DNA of 64,000 nt, taken from Bacteroidales bacterium (GTDB lineage Bacteria; Bacteroidota; Bacteroidia; Bacteroidales; UBA10428). The position numbers and the translations under genes are program-made. Positions 17,200 to 25,925 of this stretch are shown here, piece by piece (position 1 is the stretch's first letter; each line of letters begins with the position of its first letter). The notes under the pieces are model-generated. The model saw only the letters and a list, made by a program, of their open reading frames with translations, was not told the origin of the DNA and made no database searches. The stretch is taken from assembly GCA_016926235.1 (NCBI GenBank), contig JAFGOZ010000524.1, positions 65,365 to 129,364 of the forward strand, written 5' to 3'.

Positions 17200-17232
17200 A
17201 ACCTTGTCAGAGTTTCAAACTCTGACAGGGTT
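17200..17232. repeat. CTGACAGG-type palindromic repeat
   Basis: A 16-bp inverted repeat with one G-U pair around a single base (17200-17215 and 17217-17232), built on the word CTGACAGG/CCTGTCAG. The same word makes the tandem palindromes at 36312-36346. It could act as a hairpin in either transcript direction but has no U tract. Confidence 0.65.
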
Positions 17233-17334
17233 AGCATAATTAGACGGCATTGAATCAAGATTATTCTTCACAGAGGATTTACCAATTTTAAATACATATT
17301 CATGTTATAGGATAATAAAAATGTGTTGGATTAT

Positions 17335-17477
17335 ATTAACTGTTTCATTACTAACCGAGTAAAACATATGCCGTCCCTAACGGAACTTAAAAACATTTTC
17401 TAACACAATGTTTACCAATATGTTGTTCCTGCGAAACTGTCCCGCTAGGGACAACAACATATCGGTAGTACAAAAAT
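17335..17477 (+). repeat. GTCCC-palindrome interspersed repeat, copy A
   Basis: About 140 bp alignable, after reverse complementing, with 59395-59545. Shared words in order include CATTACTAA-CGAGTAAA, CGTCCCT-ACGG, AAACATTTTCTAACACAATG, TTACCAATATGT and ACTGTCCCG-TAGGGACAA, then GGTAGTA. It contains two short palindromes of the GTCCC(N)GGGAC type. It is intergenic and non-coding. Confidence 0.75.
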
Positions 17478-17538
17478 TACTATAAAGTTGTATAATTCAT
17501 TGATAATAAATTCGTATATTTAATTAAAATGCATTTAC

Positions 17539-17973
17539 ATGAAACAACTATTATTTTTAACTACAATCTTAATTGGATTGAATTTTTCAGAAAGCAATGC
17601 CTGCAATTACTGCGGCCATACACACCTTGATTATTACCCGACTATTGAAGGGGAAGAAAACGGAAGACTAAATGTTACTGAAATTTTAGAAAAACAAACT
17701 ATAAAGGCAAATGTAGCAAATAATAGTAGTATAAAAGTTCAAAGTTTTGAAATAGAATTATATAATGGGGGTAACCTGGTGAATACTCATAAATTTGAAG
17801 GAGGCATTGCCCCTAATATATTTAAAAAATATCGTTACGATAAAGAAAATGAAGATGTTGAGGGAGGTCTAAAACTGGTTACCCGTTTCATTTTAAAGCT
17901 ATCAATTTATGACGAGGGAAGAGTGGTTGCACTAGCACCCAGGTTAATATATATTTACGTGGAACCAGCGTGA
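17539..17973 (+). CDS. Small secreted protein of unknown function
   Basis: 144 residues with a Sec signal peptide ending around SNA (residues 19-21) and an adjacent CNYCGH motif (22-27). The motif gives two cysteines and a histidine just after cleavage, possibly metal- or disulfide-forming. The rest is predicted beta-rich (NSSIKVQSFEIELYNGG and following) and looks like a small Ig-like or GldM-C-like sandwich; I do not recognise the family. The stop is TGA at 17971-17973, immediately followed in the same frame by ATG and 28 more sense codons inside a 21-bp repeat array. C-terminal extension by readthrough is therefore conceivable but unproven. Confidence 0.7.
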   Translation: MKQLLFLTTILIGLNFSESNACNYCGHTHLDYYPTIEGEENGRLNVTEILEKQTIKANVANNSSIKVQSFEIELYNGGNLVNTHKFEGGIAPNIFKKYRYDKENEDVEGGLKLVTRFILKLSIYDEGRVVALAPRLIYIYVEPA

Positions 17974-18440
17974 ATGTATCTGGCTCCTACTCCCTGTTTC
18001 AAGGAAGTCATCCCTTGTTGCAAGGAAAACATTTCTTGTTATAAGGTAACCATCCCCTGTTGATTAAAAGAAAATCTTGTTATCAATAAACAAATTCCTA
18101 GTGCCAGACAAGCATTTTCATATTTATAATAAAAAAACCCGGCCATAAGATATGTAAATCCGCGTACCAGGAAGGCAATCCCGGTAACAAAATAAGTAAT
18201 TCTTATTTCAGAAAACTAATACATAACTTTCTTAGGATTATTACTCTATTCATCGAACACTTCAAACGTATTCGGACATAATTCATCCTTACCTATGCCA
18301 ATAAATTCAATAATATTAATCAGAAAAATACTATTAAATTTATGACAGATATTTATTAAATTCATCAACCATTTTGATTCGATATTTGCTCAGTCACAAA
18401 TTAATGAAAAATATTAGTATTTCAATTTAACAACTAAATT
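17974..18440. other. Intergenic region carrying a decayed 21-bp tandem array
   Basis: 467 bp. About the first half is the tandem array (17993-18222), the first three units of which are open in the frame of the preceding gene (17974-18063, Met to TGA, 29 codons). The remaining 218 bp, up to the ATG at 18441, is AT-rich and shows nothing recognisable. Confidence 0.6.
17993..18222 (+). repeat. Decaying 21-bp tandem repeat array, about 11 units
   Basis: Units begin at 17993, 18014, 18035, 18056 (20 bp), 18076, 18097, 18118, 18139, 18160, 18181 and 18202. They share a pattern CCTGTTxCAAGGAAxTCATyC, clear in the first three and fading rightward. In the frame of the upstream gene the first units read as a heptapeptide [PS]-C-x-K-[EV]-x-I, up to a TGA at 18061-18063. 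Unit 4 is one base short, which shifts the frame. Spacing is constant and there are no spacers, so this is not a CRISPR array. Confidence 0.7.
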
Positions 18441-19763
18441 ATGAGAAAATATCTTTCTTCAACTAAATTTAAAAATATTAGTTTACTTTTCTTTCTTGTC
18501 TTTCACCTTATTAGTTATTCTCAAAGCGACTTTAGAGAAGGTTTTGTTATTAAAAATAATAACGACACGTTGTTTGGCTATATTGACTATAATGCAAATT
18601 GCTTTGAAAACTGTAAATTCAAATCATCTGTAGATTCCAAAGCTATAAACTATTCAGCCTCAGAAATCAAGGAATTCAGATTCAAAAATAGTAAATACTT
18701 TGTTTCAAAAGATATAGAAGTTGAAACAAAATATAATGTAAACTTACGTATTACAAACCCACATCAGGAAGGAGTTAAGAACGATCCCTATACATATGTT
18801 GAAGAATTTGATAAAGCAAGTGACAACGGTACTATGAATGATAGTCTTGTTAAAATAACAGTGTTTCTTGATTTTTTATTAAAAGGTGCTTTCGATTTAT
18901 ACTATTACAAAGATTTCAATAGTATCTCACATTACTTTATCGACAATAAAACCGGCAAACTGGTTATGCTGACTTCAGAAGACGTAGACATATATAGTAG
19001 TAGTGGATTAGCACTATACTATACAAAAAAGAACCAAACCTACAAAGGACAATTGAAATACTTAATGCAAGATTATCCTCAGATATATAATGAAATACAG
19101 AATACATCTTTCCATCATAAAGACATGGTTAAACTTACAAAAAGCTACCATAATATGACATGTGATGATAATAGCTGCATTGTTTTCGAGGAGAACCTTC
19201 TCACAAAATTTAAGTGGGGAATATATACCGGTGCAGATATAGCTGTTTTAAATAATATTAACAATGAAAACATTGAAGAACAGCGTTTTGTATGCGATCC
19301 TAATATAGCTATAGGGATAAGCTTATTAATAAAAAACTATATACCTGAAATAGAACGATTATCATTCAGGCTGACAGTTGATTACCAGGAATGGGATGCT
19401 GAACTTGATAAGAAAGCTTCAGATATTACGAGTATTAATCCTTCGCTTGTAATCAGGTTTTCTGCCCATTCTCTCAATCCTGGGTTCAAAGCCTTATATA
19501 ACCTTACTGCAAACGATACGAAAGTAAATCCCTTTATCGGTTTAGGCATCTCAGGCACATACTTCTTTGGTACTGAGTATGTATTTGGTCCATTTTATTC
19601 TTCAGAAACCAGGATAACACACAGACCCATACAAATTGGCCCAAATATATCTCTCGGCTGTAATATTCCTGTTTTAAAATCAAATACAATAACAATTGAA
19701 ATGCAACATGAGCATAGTGTTCAGTATTTTAAATCAGGTGCTGCAGTTGGTTTCATTTTTTAA
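18441..19763 (+). CDS. Secreted Bacteroidota protein, probable C-terminal outer-membrane barrel
   Basis: 440 residues with a signal peptide (hydrophobic about 12-26, cleavage near SYS-QS). Residues about 30-75 (DFREGFVIKNNNDTLFGYI) match a short N-terminal domain frequent in Bacteroidota surface proteins of unknown role. The C-terminal half (about 255-440) has alternating beta segments with glycine/aromatic spacing (KWGIYTGADIAVLNN, NPFIGLGISGTYFFG, SLGCNIPVL, AAVGFIF) and a terminal Phe, as in 8-stranded PorT-like barrels. No enzymatic motif is seen. It is monocistronic between AT-rich spacers. Confidence 0.72.
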   Translation: MRKYLSSTKFKNISLLFFLVFHLISYSQSDFREGFVIKNNNDTLFGYIDYNANCFENCKFKSSVDSKAINYSASEIKEFRFKNSKYFVSKDIEVETKYNVNLRITNPHQEGVKNDPYTYVEEFDKASDNGTMNDSLVKITVFLDFLLKGAFDLYYYKDFNSISHYFIDNKTGKLVMLTSEDVDIYSSSGLALYYTKKNQTYKGQLKYLMQDYPQIYNEIQNTSFHHKDMVKLTKSYHNMTCDDNSCIVFEENLLTKFKWGIYTGADIAVLNNINNENIEEQRFVCDPNIAIGISLLIKNYIPEIERLSFRLTVDYQEWDAELDKKASDITSINPSLVIRFSAHSLNPGFKALYNLTANDTKVNPFIGLGISGTYFFGTEYVFGPFYSSETRITHRPIQIGPNISLGCNIPVLKSNTITIEMQHEHSVQYFKSGAAVGFIF

Positions 19764-19941
19764 TTTTAAACTCAGAACCTTTATATTCATTCCAATACTC
19801 TAAAAGTTAAGTAAAATGTAATCAAATACTTTCAATGCAAACTCATATTCTTTGATCTTTCAACAGTAATATTTTTAATTTAACTTTGAATAAAATGGTT
19901 ATTTTTACTTTCAAAAGTGATTATATAAAATTTACCCTGAC

Positions 19942-21447
19942 ATGAAACTATGTAAACTGCCCATTATAATTGTAGTTATCCTTTTAACCGCATTTACCTA
20001 TCAAAAAGAAAAACCAACAATTTATATTATTGGTGACTCAACAGTTAAGTGTGGGTGGGGAGAAGGTGATGGCGGATTATGGGGATGGGGAGATCCTATA
20101 GCTCAATATTTTAATTCATCCCAAATAAATGTTGAAAACCATGCCCGTGGAGGTACAAGCTCAAGAACTTATCGCACACTTGGGCTTTGGCAACCTGTTT
20201 TAGACAAAATTAAAAAAGGAGATTATGTTCTTATGCAATTTGGGCATAATGACAATGGGCCTGTTAACGATACAATAAGGGCTCGCGGAACCATAAAAGG
20301 AATTGGTGATGAAACCGAAGAAATAAATAATATGCTTACTGGAGAACACGAAATTGTCCACTCTTTTGGATGGTACATGACTCAATTCATTAAGGAAGCT
20401 AAAGCCAAAGGTGCCACACCTATCATCATGTCACCCATTCCATTTAACGACTGGAAAGATGGAAAAGTTGACAGACATAATGCGGAATATGGCTTATGGG
20501 CAAAACAGGTAGCCGAAAAAGAAGGAATTCTTTTTATTGATTTAAATCAAAAAATGGCCACTGTCATGGAAAAAATAGGACAGGAAGATGTAATGTGTAA
20601 CCTGTATTATAAACGCGATCATTGCCATACTGCAGCAAAAGGAGCTATGGTAGCTGCATCACTTGTAGTGGAAGGAATAAAAGAAGCCGATAATTGCGAA
20701 CTAAAAAACTATCTGCTAAAAAATCCTGTCATAAAATTCCCTGTTAAAAAAAGAGCATTTCTGATAGGAGATTCTACTGTTATGGATGGAAAAGATTCAA
20801 CAATTGGTTGGGGGAGATATTTTGCCGAGTTCATGGATACCAATCGCATTATAGTATTCAACAAGGCCAGAGGAGGAAGAAGTACCCGCACATTCATTTA
20901 TGAAGGATTATGGGACAAAGTATATAATGACTTACAACCAGGAGATTTTGTTTTAATTGAGTTTGGGCATAATGATGACAGCCCTGTTGAAGGTCCAAAA
21001 TACAGGGGAACACTGAAAGGCACAGGCAATGAAACAAAAGAAGTCACAAGAGACGATGGCACAAAGGAAACGGTTCACACTTATGGATGGTATATGAAGA
21101 AATACATTACAGATATTAAAAATAAAGAAGCAATACCCATCTTACTTTCACCAACACCCCGTAACGAATGGCAAGATGGTAAAGTTGAAAGACGAGCCTA
21201 TAATATATGGGCCAAAGAAGTAGCTGATGATTCTGAAGTCTGGTTTATTGACCATAATGAACTTATCGCACTTAAATATGAAGAATTGGGTAAAGATTCT
21301 GTAAAAACTTTCTTTCCAAAAGATCATACACACACTAATGCAGCTGGAGCAAGACTAAATGCGCAGATTCTTTCAGAGGCAATTAAAAATTACAAAGGGT
21401 GCCCGTTAAGAAGCTATGCAGGAGAAGTAAAATGTGAGAAAGAATAA
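19942..21447 (+). CDS. Tandem SGNH/GDSL esterase (rhamnogalacturonan acetylesterase-like, two domains)
   Basis: 501 residues: a signal peptide or membrane anchor (about 7-19), then two full SGNH hydrolase domains in tandem. Each has block I GDSTV (Ser33 in domain 1, Ser278 in domain 2), the ARGG block II, block III GHND, and a catalytic Asp-His pair (DHCHTAAKG near 226, DHTHTNAAG near 460). This pattern matches RhgT/YesT-type rhamnogalacturonan acetylesterases, which remove acetyl groups from pectin. Both domains keep all catalytic blocks. Single-domain enzymes are about 230-260 residues, so this is an internal duplication. A PHP-domain T9SS protein follows after 34 bp and may share the transcript. 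Confidence 0.85.
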   Translation: MKLCKLPIIIVVILLTAFTYQKEKPTIYIIGDSTVKCGWGEGDGGLWGWGDPIAQYFNSSQINVENHARGGTSSRTYRTLGLWQPVLDKIKKGDYVLMQFGHNDNGPVNDTIRARGTIKGIGDETEEINNMLTGEHEIVHSFGWYMTQFIKEAKAKGATPIIMSPIPFNDWKDGKVDRHNAEYGLWAKQVAEKEGILFIDLNQKMATVMEKIGQEDVMCNLYYKRDHCHTAAKGAMVAASLVVEGIKEADNCELKNYLLKNPVIKFPVKKRAFLIGDSTVMDGKDSTIGWGRYFAEFMDTNRIIVFNKARGGRSTRTFIYEGLWDKVYNDLQPGDFVLIEFGHNDDSPVEGPKYRGTLKGTGNETKEVTRDDGTKETVHTYGWYMKKYITDIKNKEAIPILLSPTPRNEWQDGKVERRAYNIWAKEVADDSEVWFIDHNELIALKYEELGKDSVKTFFPKDHTHTNAAGARLNAQILSEAIKNYKGCPLRSYAGEVKCEKE

Positions 21448-21481
21448 GGCATTTTTTTACATATAAATACTATAAAGAAGT

Positions 21482-22651
21482 ATGAGGCAAAAAGATTACC
21501 TGTTATTATTAACCACTGTTTTTTACTTTTTATTTATACTTCAGGCTAATGCCCAAAAAAAATGGTATAAAGGCAATACACATATACATACAACCTATAG
21601 TGACGGAAAACTTATCCCGGCTGAGGTTGTGGCCACATACAAAACTGATGGATACGACTTTATTTTTATAACAGACGAGAACAGGATTACGCCTACCGAT
21701 ACCCTCTCCGACTCCATATTCCTTTGCTTTAATGGAGAAGAAGCTATTATGGAACAACATTTCAGTTGTCTGAATATTATACGGGATATAGCCCCTCTTA
21801 CTTTTCAAGAGGTTATCGATTCCACCCATGTGCAAGGAGGGATTGCCGTCCTTAACCACCCTCTTAGAGGCACTCATGAAGTATATGCTGCAGAAATACT
21901 GGAAATGGAAAGTCTAAATTATATCGAAATCTTCAATGGAAAATCAGAAAAAGATGGATACCATGACAACCAAATGCTTTGGGATAGTATTTTAAGTGCC
22001 GGAAAACTATTCTATGGGTTAGCAGCCGATGATTTCCACGAAACAAAGCATTTAAGCAAAGGCTGGATAATGGTTTCAGCTGATACCCTTCAAAAAGACA
22101 GTATTGTCAATGCAATAAAAAAAGGCAATTTCTACAGCACTACAGGTACCTTTATTTCCAAAATTGATGTATCTGGTTCACATATAACTATTATAGCGAA
22201 AGATGCTAAAACAATAACCTTCATTGGAGACAACAGAACAACCCTGCAAACTTCCAATGGAGATACCTCAACCTATACAATCAAAGGTGACGAAGGATAT
22301 ATCAGAGTGGAAGTACTTGATATGAATAATAAAAAAGCATGGACACAACCACTTTTCTGGAATAAGACCTATGTAGGAAATCCATATATATCAGTTAAAG
22401 ATGCAATAATAAAAGACAATTGGTGCATATATCCAAATCCTGCTTCAGATTTTATCTATATAAATACTCGAAGCACAACTAATCAAACAAGTTATAAACT
22501 ATATAACATAAACGGCAAAAAAATAAAAACAGGGATGATTACTGAACAATGTTCTACACTCATTAATTTAAAAGATATTCAACCCGGATTTTACATTCTC
22601 TGCTTATCAGACAATAGCTCCAGTAACACTTATCGGTTTATTATCAAATAG
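21482..22651 (+). CDS. PHP-domain phosphoesterase-like protein with T9SS type A sorting domain
   Basis: 389 residues. The signal peptide ends near NAQ (about 24). A PHP (polymerase/histidinol phosphatase) metallo-domain follows: NTHIHTTYSDG (33-43) supplies the first metal ligands, DEN near 66 and NHPL near 125 further ones, and DDFHE near 187 a late Asp-His pair. Residues about 310-389 form a T9SS type A C-terminal domain (CIYPNPASDF, YKLYNINGKK, GFYIL), so the protein is exported and probably attached to the surface. Substrate unknown; PHP enzymes cleave phosphoester or phosphoanhydride bonds. It lies 34 bp after the tandem esterase. Confidence 0.85.
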   Translation: MRQKDYLLLLTTVFYFLFILQANAQKKWYKGNTHIHTTYSDGKLIPAEVVATYKTDGYDFIFITDENRITPTDTLSDSIFLCFNGEEAIMEQHFSCLNIIRDIAPLTFQEVIDSTHVQGGIAVLNHPLRGTHEVYAAEILEMESLNYIEIFNGKSEKDGYHDNQMLWDSILSAGKLFYGLAADDFHETKHLSKGWIMVSADTLQKDSIVNAIKKGNFYSTTGTFISKIDVSGSHITIIAKDAKTITFIGDNRTTLQTSNGDTSTYTIKGDEGYIRVEVLDMNNKKAWTQPLFWNKTYVGNPYISVKDAIIKDNWCIYPNPASDFIYINTRSTTNQTSYKLYNINGKKIKTGMITEQCSTLINLKDIQPGFYILCLSDNSSSNTYRFIIK

Positions 22652-22713
22652 AAATCTTTATTTAATACTACATTTTGTAATATAATATTATCCCGGTTCT
22701 TAAATTAAAATAA

Positions 22714-22742
22714 AAAGAGCCCTCCTAATTGAAAGGCTCTTT
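22714..22742. terminator. Bidirectional terminator between converging genes
   Basis: Arms AAAGAGCC (22714-22721) and GGCTCTTT (22735-22742), an 8-bp stem with a 13-nt loop. On the minus strand it ends in a U run (A22712-22716), so it best serves the BIG2 lipoprotein gene; in the plus direction the U tract is short. Confidence 0.75.
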
Positions 22743-22763
22743 CACTATCTTGAGATTTGCTCA

Positions 22764-24497
22764 TTACTTATTCAATGAATAAGGCGTGTATTTATATACA
22801 CCAACCTGTCCATTTAATGAATACGTGCATTCATAAGCGATAAAGAACTGCCCGTCTGTCCCTTCAACTGTTTTAATGTTGTAATATGTATCGGGTTTAG
22901 CTGTTTTACCTTCATATATCCATACTCCACATTCATTCAATTTCCAGATATCAATCCCATCGTCATTATTTGCAATTAGCAGGTAAAGTACATCGTTAGC
23001 TACCAATACTTCAACTTGCTGTATACTGCTTGCATCCTGAGAATAGATTGTTTCCCAGCCTGATGCTCCATCAGCAAATTTCTTTACAACAATAGGATTA
23101 TCAGGAGAACTATAGGAATAATATGCTGTAAATACATCACCTTGAGAGTTTATTGCTAATGAAGCCTCACTAATCATAGCATCCTGAAACTGAGCATCAT
23201 GATTTGAAGGATTAGCATAGGTTCCTCCCAGCCAATTCCATTGTCCAGTAATTCCATTCGCCTCATTTCCGTATAAAACACCAGTTTTGCCATCTCCACT
23301 GGAAGTTCTTAGACTTACATAGGGTGTATTGCCATCACAGGCAATATCTATACCTCCAGCCCAAAAGTTTTCACTATCTGTTTTGTACCCATTATAACTG
23401 TTCCATGTTGACCCATTATAATAATGTACATAACCATCACCGTAACTTACCTGTGCTATAAGAAGTGTACCATCTGCTTTAAAGGCCAGTTCACTACCAC
23501 CTGACAAGGGAGTTGAACCATTTTTGATCAGGCTTGCGGAAGTTTCCCCTCCAAGACAAGCCCAACTACCACCAGAAGAATATGATACAACATTATTATC
23601 ATAACGAATATCGGAATCGTCATTATAATACTCATATGCTATATATACATCACCATCATCTTTAATTGCAATACTTGGAGCAAATGATTCATCATTGGTT
23701 ATAGCAACTTGTCCGGCAAATTGTGTCCAGTTATTACCTGATCCAAGCCTCCAAACCTCAGCTGAAGCCTTTGTATCTCCACTTAATGTTACATCATAAG
23801 CATTTAATGCAATATAAGGTATACCTGAAGCATCTGTAGTTATATCAACGCCAACCTTAGCTCCGGCTGTTTCTAAAAATCCACGTGTCATTACTTCAGA
23901 TATTGTACCTACACCTCTAATCCAAATTTCACAAGTTGCGGTAAATCTCCCATCATTAGTTGTAGCTGTTATAGTTGTTTGTCCTCCTGCTAATGCTGTT
24001 ACCAAACCTGAATTGCTAACCGAAGCAACTGAAGCATCCGATGAAGTCCAAATTACTGACTGATCTGTAGCATCACCAGGTTCAATAGTTGCTATTAGTT
24101 GTAATGTACAATTAATATCCAAAGTATCAGCTGTTACGTTAAGAGTTATACCTGTCAAATGTATTGGCTCTGGCACTACCGTAACATAACATTCAGCCTG
24201 AAATCCACCATCAACTGTTTTAACAGAAACTATTGTGGTACCTTCAGATAAGGCAGTTATTACTCCTGTTTCAGAAACAGTGGCCACCGCAGACATTGTA
24301 CTTTCCCAGGTAATACTTTGATCTGTAGCATCTTCAGGCAAAACTATAGCTTTTAAATGAGCTGTATCGCCAATTTCAATCGCTAATTCCCTTTTATTTA
24401 AATTTACTCCCAAAACAGGAGTTTTATCATCTTCTTTTTCACAGGCTATTACAGCCATCATCATTATTACTAGATATATATAATTTATCCTTTTCAT
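22764..24497 (-). CDS. BIG2-domain surface lipoprotein
   Basis: 577 residues. A lipoprotein signal with Cys19 (VIAC) is followed by two bacterial Ig-like group 2 domains (about 28-108 and 113-194), each with the WxSxxxxVATVSxxGxxTA signature. A C-terminal region of about 380 residues has repeated Asp-Gly-rich, aromatic beta segments (GGSWACLGGET, GNTPYVSLRTSSGDG, DVFTAYYSYSS) that looks like a beta-propeller. The function is probably adhesion or substrate binding at the cell surface; no catalytic motif is evident. It shares a strand with the YCF48-like gene upstream (26 bp apart), so the two are probably co-transcribed. Confidence 0.82.
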   Translation of the reverse strand: MKRINYIYLVIMMMAVIACEKEDDKTPVLGVNLNKRELAIEIGDTAHLKAIVLPEDATDQSITWESTMSAVATVSETGVITALSEGTTIVSVKTVDGGFQAECYVTVVPEPIHLTGITLNVTADTLDINCTLQLIATIEPGDATDQSVIWTSSDASVASVSNSGLVTALAGGQTTITATTNDGRFTATCEIWIRGVGTISEVMTRGFLETAGAKVGVDITTDASGIPYIALNAYDVTLSGDTKASAEVWRLGSGNNWTQFAGQVAITNDESFAPSIAIKDDGDVYIAYEYYNDDSDIRYDNNVVSYSSGGSWACLGGETSASLIKNGSTPLSGGSELAFKADGTLLIAQVSYGDGYVHYYNGSTWNSYNGYKTDSENFWAGGIDIACDGNTPYVSLRTSSGDGKTGVLYGNEANGITGQWNWLGGTYANPSNHDAQFQDAMISEASLAINSQGDVFTAYYSYSSPDNPIVVKKFADGASGWETIYSQDASSIQQVEVLVANDVLYLLIANNDDGIDIWKLNECGVWIYEGKTAKPDTYYNIKTVEGTDGQFFIAYECTYSLNGQVGVYKYTPYSLNK

Positions 24498-24523
24498 TTT
24501 CTTACTATTTAATTGGTTAAAAT

Positions 24524-25729
24524 TCAGTTCTTTGCGATTATCTTTTCTGTATATACTCCACTTTTATCTGACATCTTAACAATATAAGCACCAGCCGGGA
24601 TTTTAACAGTTATTAAGTCTTGCACATTCTCTGCTTTATATAAAATCTGGCCAGTCATACTGAATATTTCCAATTGAAAGCAATCAGCATTGTTAGAAGC
24701 AACTCTTATACAACCAGATGAAGAAATTGGATAAACAGAAAACGGACTGTTCATTTTTATCCTTTGCACGGTGTTTGTTAAACCTCCAGTATTTGACGTA
24801 GCCAGGATTGTACCATTATATCCAACAACAATCCCATTGTTTTCATCAAAAAAATGCACATCGGTAAAAGTAACATCGGTGCCCATGTTCTGAGCTGCCT
24901 TCCAACTGCCCCCCCCATTAATGGAAAGGTAAAATTGACCCTCGTTGCCAACAATCCAGCCCAGGTTTTCATTCAAGAAAAAAACTGTGTTCAGATCATT
25001 CGATGAAATGTACTTTACAGTCCAGTTTTCACCGCCGTCTTCTGTTATCCAAACCTCTCCATCACTTGCCCCAATCCAGCCCTTATTTTCATTAATAAAG
25101 AAAACTTCCTGAAAATCAACACCAGGATCAGTTGCGGCGTGCAGACCCTGCCAGGTTTGTCCGCCATCAGTGGTTTTATCAATGGTTTCATACTGTCCAA
25201 CAACCCAACCCACATTTTCATTTATAAAGAAAATGCTATGATTCCAGTAAAAGCACTCAGAAGTAGTTTGATCATCCCAGATGGTATCAGAAGCACTTGT
25301 AACATTTATTACGCTCCCCCCCATTCCTGTTGCCCATCCTTTATTTTCATCAATAAAATACACTGAATATAAACGGTAAGGTGAAAGATCTCCAGCCCAG
25401 TGTTGTTCAGCCCAGGTATTTCCACCATCAAACGTTTTGTAAATAATACCACTTGTACCTACCACATATGCAGTAGTTGTGTTCACCATAGATACATCAA
25501 ACAGATCCCCAATCATCGTAACCGGAATACTTTTATCCGCCCATGTTGATCCTCCATCAGTTGTCATTAATACCAGACCATCTTCACCCACTATTGCACC
25601 ATGTGTGCTATTAAAGAAATTCATGGCAAAAAGATTTGAAGTAGTCCCCGAATTCACACTTGTCCATTGTGCCTTTAAAAGCATTGGCACACAGACTAAT
25701 ACAGTCGTAAGTATAATTCTTGTCTTCAT
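24524..25729 (-). CDS. YCF48/sialidase-like beta-propeller protein with T9SS type A sorting domain
   Basis: 401 residues. After a signal peptide (cleavage near LKA-QW, residue 20) it has about six repeats with the pattern F-x-[DN]-x-x-x-G-[WI]-x-x-G and TTDGGxTW. These are the YCF48/HCF136-type propeller repeats that resemble BNR/sialidase blades. Residues about 325-401 are a T9SS type A domain (FSVYPISSSG, LEIFSMTGQILYKA, GAYIVKM, KIIAKN). It is therefore an exported, surface or secreted propeller, not a photosystem factor. It precedes the BIG2 lipoprotein gene by 26 bp. Confidence 0.85.
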   Translation of the reverse strand: MKTRIILTTVLVCVPMLLKAQWTSVNSGTTSNLFAMNFFNSTHGAIVGEDGLVLMTTDGGSTWADKSIPVTMIGDLFDVSMVNTTTAYVVGTSGIIYKTFDGGNTWAEQHWAGDLSPYRLYSVYFIDENKGWATGMGGSVINVTSASDTIWDDQTTSECFYWNHSIFFINENVGWVVGQYETIDKTTDGGQTWQGLHAATDPGVDFQEVFFINENKGWIGASDGEVWITEDGGENWTVKYISSNDLNTVFFLNENLGWIVGNEGQFYLSINGGGSWKAAQNMGTDVTFTDVHFFDENNGIVVGYNGTILATSNTGGLTNTVQRIKMNSPFSVYPISSSGCIRVASNNADCFQLEIFSMTGQILYKAENVQDLITVKIPAGAYIVKMSDKSGVYTEKIIAKN

Positions 25730-25925
25730 AATAAAATATTTAGGTTTAACAAACTGAAAACGAAGATATACTTGCTATCTGTAAAATTTTGGGAAGATTT
25801 GAATTTAACGAATGCCGTTTTGAATTTGAATGGATTGAAACAGAATTTGTTTTTCGTATGGATAAATTCTATGTCTCAAAGCTTTTAATCAATATGCTGT
25901 TTTGGCACAACCAACATAAAGTTAC

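Larger units (their letters stand above)
16994..17538. other. Repeat-rich intergenic region
   Basis: 545 bp with no credible gene. It holds, from left to right, a cruciform-type inverted repeat (17095-17153), a long hairpin (17200-17232) and copy A of a GTCCC-palindrome repeat (17335-17477). The last 60 bp lead into the small secreted-protein gene. Confidence 0.7.

Noticed and set aside
17993..18222. CRISPR-like periodic repeat
   Set aside because: Units of 21 bp are directly adjacent and graded in divergence, with no unique spacers and no cas genes.
25730..25925. Small gene between the regulator and the YCF48-like gene
   Set aside because: A 67-codon plus-strand frame overlaps the end of the regulator gene and has no family features.
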